Source of the DNA: Polyodon spathula
Lineage: Eukaryota; Chordata; Actinopteri; Acipenseriformes; Polyodontidae
Length of the DNA stretch: 64,000 nucleotides
Assembly: GCF_017654505.1 (NCBI RefSeq)
Contig: NC_054559.1
Span: 14,624,147-14,688,146, forward strand
Direction of reading: 5' to 3'
This document shows, in pieces, positions 59,605 to 64,000 of the stretch; the first letter of the stretch is position 1; each line of letters starts with the position of its first letter. Under the pieces are notes generated by a model. That model worked only from the letters and a program-made list of their open reading frames with translations. It was not told the origin of the DNA and searched no databases. A program made the translations under genes and the position numbers.

Positions 59605-61966
59605 TTATCCACAGGTTTGGACTGTCTCTACTTATGGGTGAGGCCATGGGCTTGGATGGTAAATATTGTTTTTAATTAAGTGGTGCAATCCATTACCCAA
59701 AAGTGCGATGTGTCATTAAAGTTATCACACCCCATTTCTTATTTTCGAATGTCCTTTACATTTCTCTTGCTCGAGCAACTAGAAGAAATCTTTCCTCTGA
59801 AATTTAAATTCAGCTCAGGTTCCTACCTTGACAGCTCAGAATGTTTTTGGTTCATTAAACTCAGATGTTCCTTTCTGCATCACTAACTCTGTCAAGCGCA
59901 TAAAAAAAACGAAAAAAAAGAGAAAATTCCAAAAGGGCAGAGTTCATTTAATCATTAGAGCACTGGCATGCAACATTTTGTATTTTAAAATTTTATTCTA
60001 GGTATTCCTAAATAAAAATGAAAGAAAAAAAAAAATTTGTTGGAATTAAACAATTTTTTCCAGATGTCAGATGCATGTAAGAGGTAACCTTTGAAAACAC
60101 TGCAGGACATATAGAAATCAACACAAAACGTATTTCACTTTCCAGAGCAGGCCTTGGACATGCTGTCTCAGATAGGATCTGTTTCAAGAGGGATCTCCCA
60201 ACCGCTACACAGCAGCACCAGCACAGTGACTTGAACCCCTGCATACTTAATTATAGGCACCATGTTAAATAAACTGATCTTTATTCCCCATCAGAAGGCT
60301 GTGCCACTGGACTATTTCAATGAGTAACTGCAGCTGTTAGAGGAAACTTTACAAAGCAGCTTGGGAACATTTTTATACTGAATTTAATGAGCAGCCTTGG
60401 TAGAAAACTGCACAGCTTCTCAGCATCGCACCTCTTATCAGACAACTAACACATAGTCTAATTGCGCCTCTCGTTTCCACAGTGGTTGGCTGTGTTGTAC
60501 AGCACACCACTGAACCACATGGCTGCTCAGAGACACAAACTGATCCCTAAAGTCCTGCAGCTTTGAGAATCTAGTCCCTAAATGGGTCAGTGTAAGGGAA
60601 TGCTTGCTGTAGTGCTGCGCCTTCATTAAGCTGAGGGAACACAAAGCCATTTTTGCAGGAACAGTGCCTTCAAACCTGGTTCCAGGAGACCGGGAGACCT
60701 AGTTTGAGGCAACTTTGCTGTATCAAACCCCAAGCTGGAGTGCCATGCAGTGACCTGAAACCCAGTCTCTTGAAAGTGGCTTTATGTTCACTCAGATTTA
60801 GATGTAGCTTCTGATTGACTATATTTAGAAATGGCGTGTCTTGGATTCTTTCCATCAACTTAATGGATGCTTTCCAGAGTTCAGGCTTCGGCTGCTTTCA
60901 CAGGCCTTAACGGAACCCCTATATTTTCTCCATGGCTTCTGCAGATCCATGAGCTCCATTGAATTCAATGAATTACAGGTGGCATGTGTTAGAGCAGTAG
61001 CCCTAAAAGCTGTGTCCGCTTTTGTGCCATTTAATAAATCTGTATTTTATTTACCTTTTATTTATAAGATTTGGAATAAGAGCCCTGCACAAATATGCAA
61101 GCTAACGTTGCTTCTTAGGACAGCTCAGTGAGTGTAATGCCAGTTTGCCACTGGAGGAAGAAGGACAGACATTCTCACCACCCAAGGCGTGGAACAAGGC
61201 ATAAACTCCAATCCTGGGAAGAATAAATATAAAAATATATACAAGATCTGACACTTATTGAATGATGAACTTCTGGGGAAGGGAAGCGAGGCGGGGGGCA
61301 GGTTTATAGTGCTGTAAACTTCCATCTCCGAAATTGTACAGCCCGACACGAGAGGGAGCAGAGCACCCATGAGATTCATAAAACTTTTTCACTGAAGGGT
61401 AACCGACTGGAAGAGACATCAGCAGCAAGGTTAAGCTTTCGATAAAACAAGCCTGCCATTTCACAGTCGCTGGTGCTAAAGCTAGCAGACGGCCTGCCTG
61501 TAAAAAAGGGTTTCTTAGGGAAATAATTGTGAGAAGCCTGGGGAGATGCAAGCGGTCTGTCTCTGTAATATAGAAGACCAGTCCTATGAAAGAGCAATTA
61601 AATACAGTTACAATCCTGTGGTTACCGAGTTGGCACCATTCTGTGTACATCCATTAAAACGTTAAACTTTCTTTTTGAGCATTTAGATTGCAAAAGTGAA
61701 AAAAAAAACACAAGGGGAGCCATTTATAAAAGTCATGAAAGAGTCATTAAATTGTGTGCTTTTTAATGAGAGGAAACTGTTACCATTAACCTTTAAGAAG
61801 GGTAGTTACTTTTCTCCAAAAATATTTCTGGTAAAATAACCTTTTTTTTTTAATTTTTGAGAATTGCTTAAATGCAATGTTTCTCATCTGATGGGCCCAG
61901 TCTCAGTGGTAATATTAATTTCGTTGATGGATTTATTTGTATGGAACACTTTTTCATTCACTAAAG

Positions 61967-62122
61967 CAGGGGTCTTCAATCCTGGTCCTGGAGAGCCGTC
62001 TCCCTCCTGGTTTTTGTTCCAACTGTACCCTAATTACTTAATTGGACCAATTAAGCTTCTAATAAGGACTTGATTGATCCAATTAAGTAATTTAGGGTAC
62101 AGTTGGAACAAAAACCAGGAGG
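61967..62122. mobile_element. hAT-like MITE, CAGGGGT family, copy 3 (hairpin)
   Basis: Starts CAGGGGTCTTCAATCCTGGT. The interior inverted repeat is strong: CCTCCTGGTTTTTGTTCCAA and GTACCCTAATTACTTAATTG are answered by CAATTAAGTAATTTAGGGTAC and TTGGAACAAAAACCAGGAGG. The expected far terminus is missing, so it is truncated. Confidence 0.75.
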
Positions 62123-62791
62123 TACACCTGTGATGATTAGGTTTAGCCAGACTGATTTTTTTATATCCAAAACTTAAAGTTGTTCTGTGGACAAAGCACA
62201 TTCAAAGAGTTATTTACCAATTAAAATATCTATTTGTAGTGCTCTGCTTTTTTTAAAAAGTTGTGTCTAGTATACTAGCTGCACACTGATTATGTAAGTA
62301 TTCTAATGTAATTGGGCATAAATCAAAAAATAAACTTTGCAGAATCACTTGGTGACAATCTCGGATCAGACAATTGCAAATTGTAGTTTCCATTTAATTC
62401 CCACCTAGTCCTAGACTCAACAGCAACAACAAGCAAAAGACTCGTCTGATGTTTACTTAGACCCTAAACTGGAATAAATGTGCTTTGCTCTGTACTGTGG
62501 TTTACAGCTCTGGGGCTCCATCTGGTGTCTGATTAGTTTAACTCCATATAGAGGAAAGCCTCTGCCCCGCTCAAAGCTGTACTGGCCCTTGACCTGGATA
62601 ACAAGTAGCCTACTATCACTGACGTGGCAAGTAGGTAAGGTAGCGTACCAGCTTCACTCAGAAACATGTGTGCAGGCAAGCTGCACGTTTCAAAACACCA
62701 CAGTTTAAAATCGATTAAATAATGGGAATGATGCAGGTTGGGTTACAATTTCAGTCATGACATTCAAACCAGTTATTATTCATTAAAAATG

Positions 62792-62937
62792 ATTTGCATA
62801 TGCACACTGCAACTGTACGCGTTATCGCTGCCCTTAGCTGTTAAACCCAACCTCATCCCAGGCTGCTGGGAATATAAGGCATCAACCAGCCCTAGAACTA
62901 CAGCAAAAATGAAAATGGTATTCTTAATAACTGACAG
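62792..62937 (+). promoter_or_regulatory. Candidate octamer/TATA promoter with short first exon
   Basis: ATTTGCAT octamer at 62792-62799, TATAAGG at 62873-62879, an ATG at 62909 (AAAAATGAAAATGG), and a consensus donor CTGACAG/gtaagt after 62937. The ATG frame is 9 codons plus 2 bases. The arrangement resembles the promoter and first exon of a small gene. No downstream partner exon in a compatible frame was identified, so it may be chance. Confidence 0.3.
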
Positions 62938-63011
62938 GTAAGTTCAGTCCTTGGTGACTGTGAGTTTATTCAGCTGTTTCTGGGCCCAGTGGGAGGAGGG
63001 GCAGTGCTGCT

Positions 63012-63051
63012 CCAATAGCCAGGCACTGGGCAGCTGTGCAAACTGTATAAA
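63012..63051 (+). promoter_or_regulatory. Candidate CCAAT/TATA promoter
   Basis: CCAAT at 63012-63016 and TATAAA at 63046-63051, in a locally GC-richer stretch (62975-63045) unlike its AT-rich surroundings. An ATG follows at 63101. Compatible with a plus-strand start site near 63075-63080. Confidence 0.3.
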
Positions 63052-63151
63052 GGACTCTTAGTTTTAATTCAGTTGGGAAGCGTTTTTCTGAGGTACTGTA
63101 ATGGACCGAGTACCGTCGCCTGCAGCTGTTTTTGTGTGTAACCATTATATT

Positions 63152-63230
<79 letters not shown>
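63152..63230. repeat. (GT)n microsatellite
   Basis: About 39 GT units with one interruption at 63161-63164. The Cys-Val peptide read through it is not expected to be real. Confidence 0.95.
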
Positions 63231-63232
<2 letters not shown>

Positions 63233-63250
63233 ATGTTCTTTTTGTTTCAG

Positions 63251-63366
63251 TGTGGCATAGTCCTGGCGACCCTGCTGTTAATCTTTTGGTGGTTAATCTC
63301 ATGGCTTACGTATGAATCCAGTATGACGGTAGTGAACAAAACCAGTAAGAAAAACAGAGGTCATGG
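63251..63366 (+). CDS. Candidate exon encoding a transmembrane segment, unknown gene
   Basis: Follows a good acceptor (ttctttttgtttcag) and ends at a plausible donor CATGG/gtgaga; the same frame would meet a TGA across that donor. It encodes GIVLATLLLIFWWLISWL, a strongly hydrophobic helix of 18-20 residues, then TYESSMTVVNKTSKKNRGH with an NKT glycosylation sequon and a basic tail. I do not recognise the family. The upstream ATG frame from 63101 passes through the GT microsatellite and is doubtful. It may be an exon of a neighbour of TNRC18 or a chance open stretch. Confidence 0.3.
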
Positions 63367-64000
63367 GTGAGATTGTTAGTCAAGTGATGCCTGTTCTTCA
63401 GTGTCATAATAACCTATCATATGGCAGCAAGGCATAGCATGCATAGTGTGAATAAAAGCAATTATCATGATAATATTGATTGAATCCACAGCTTATGATA
63501 GATGTGCACAGAAACCGATTAACATGTTCTGAAATAGCAGACTAGCTGATCAAATCAAAGCATTCGTGAGGGATAAATCATAAAATAATGATATTAGTGA
63601 TAAAGTAGTATTAATGTATTTAAAGGAAATCCCTTGTCTTAATGGTATAGTATATATAAGCCCATATTGACAATACCAGCACCATAGGTTATTCCTGTAA
63701 AATGGGCATAGAGGAATCTATGGAGGAAAGCAGTATCACTGAATACAATTTGCATGTAAAATGTAACATTGCATGTAAAATGTGGATCCTAGCAACATTA
63801 ATTCAGAATCAGTTGTGTATTTCCCTTACACAAGACAAAACCTGGGACCAGAATTACAACCACTCCACGGAAAAGTCCATTTTAATTTAACTACAATATT
63901 TATAACATCACACTTTCATTTGCACCAATCAATATTTATGGTTAGTTTCGTGCCCCTGTATTGCGCTATGTAATAAATTACATTATTGATGTTTTTACAG
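63367..64000. other. AT-rich right edge
   Basis: No recognisable exon. The last bases (tgatgtttttacag) look like a splice acceptor on the plus strand, so an exon could begin just past the edge. Confidence 0.3.

Larger units (their letters stand above)
46501..62780. other. Non-coding region right of the gap
   Basis: About 16 kb with no exon I can support on either strand. It contains MITEs (48476, 49259, 55141, 61967), an LTR-like block (53220-53995), a minisatellite (59161) and long microsatellites (47433, 48190, 50804, 52917), separated by AT-rich unique-looking DNA. Could be intergenic or a further part of a TNRC18 5' intron. Confidence 0.55.

Noticed and set aside
59112..59612. 166-codon open frame on the minus strand
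   Set aside because: It is a translation of the 19-bp minisatellite, whose unit lacks stops; periodic peptide with no start context.
63101..63370. 89-codon frame from the ATG at 63101
   Set aside because: A third of it is a GT microsatellite; only the part after 63250 is kept as a candidate exon.
1..64000. CRISPR array, tRNA, rRNA or phage-type defence system
   Set aside because: No such repeats or genes seen; the tandem repeats are ordinary eukaryotic micro- and minisatellites.

Overview
The window is vertebrate nuclear DNA. Genes are split by introns with GT..AG borders, it is full of long microsatellites and decayed transposons, and it holds one assembly gap (500 N at 46001-46500). The transposon mix (hAT-like MITEs, an L2/Rex-like LINE scrap, no primate or rodent repeats) together with the gene sequence suggests a ray-finned fish, possibly a non-teleost such as a sturgeon, paddlefish or gar. 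That species guess is inference only.

The one gene that can be identified with confidence is TNRC18 (trinucleotide repeat-containing 18) on the minus strand. It is a large nuclear chromatin protein; its mammalian version reads H3K9me3 through a C-terminal BAH domain and helps silence retroelements. I traced 19 consecutive coding exons from 26538 down to 440, about 6.3 kb of coding sequence or roughly 2,110 codons. Intron phases were matched at each junction, and residue-level similarity to recalled mammalian TNRC18 covers most exons. The first coding exon (the protein's extreme N-terminus) is not seen; it may lie in the 46001-46500 gap or outside the window. The C-terminal part with the BAH domain lies beyond the left edge.

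One exon (11736-12161) carries an apparent 1-nt frameshift in GC homopolymers. This looks more like an assembly or sequencing error than a dead gene, because the downstream frame and intron phase are otherwise perfect.

From about 26.5 kb to 46 kb is non-coding sequence 5' of the first visible exon, probably a large 5' intron. From 46.5 to 64 kb I see no confidently coding exon. This right part holds MITEs, a 19-bp EcoRI-rich minisatellite, long (AT)n and (GT)n arrays, and an LTR-like block. Near the right edge (62.8-63.4 kb) is a suggestive plus-strand cluster: octamer and TATA-like motifs, a short ATG exon with a perfect splice donor, a second CCAAT/TATA pair, and a splice-bordered open stretch encoding a transmembrane segment. 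It could be the 5' end of an unrecognised neighbouring gene.

No tRNA, rRNA, CRISPR or bacterial-type system is present, and no convincing new biological system was found.
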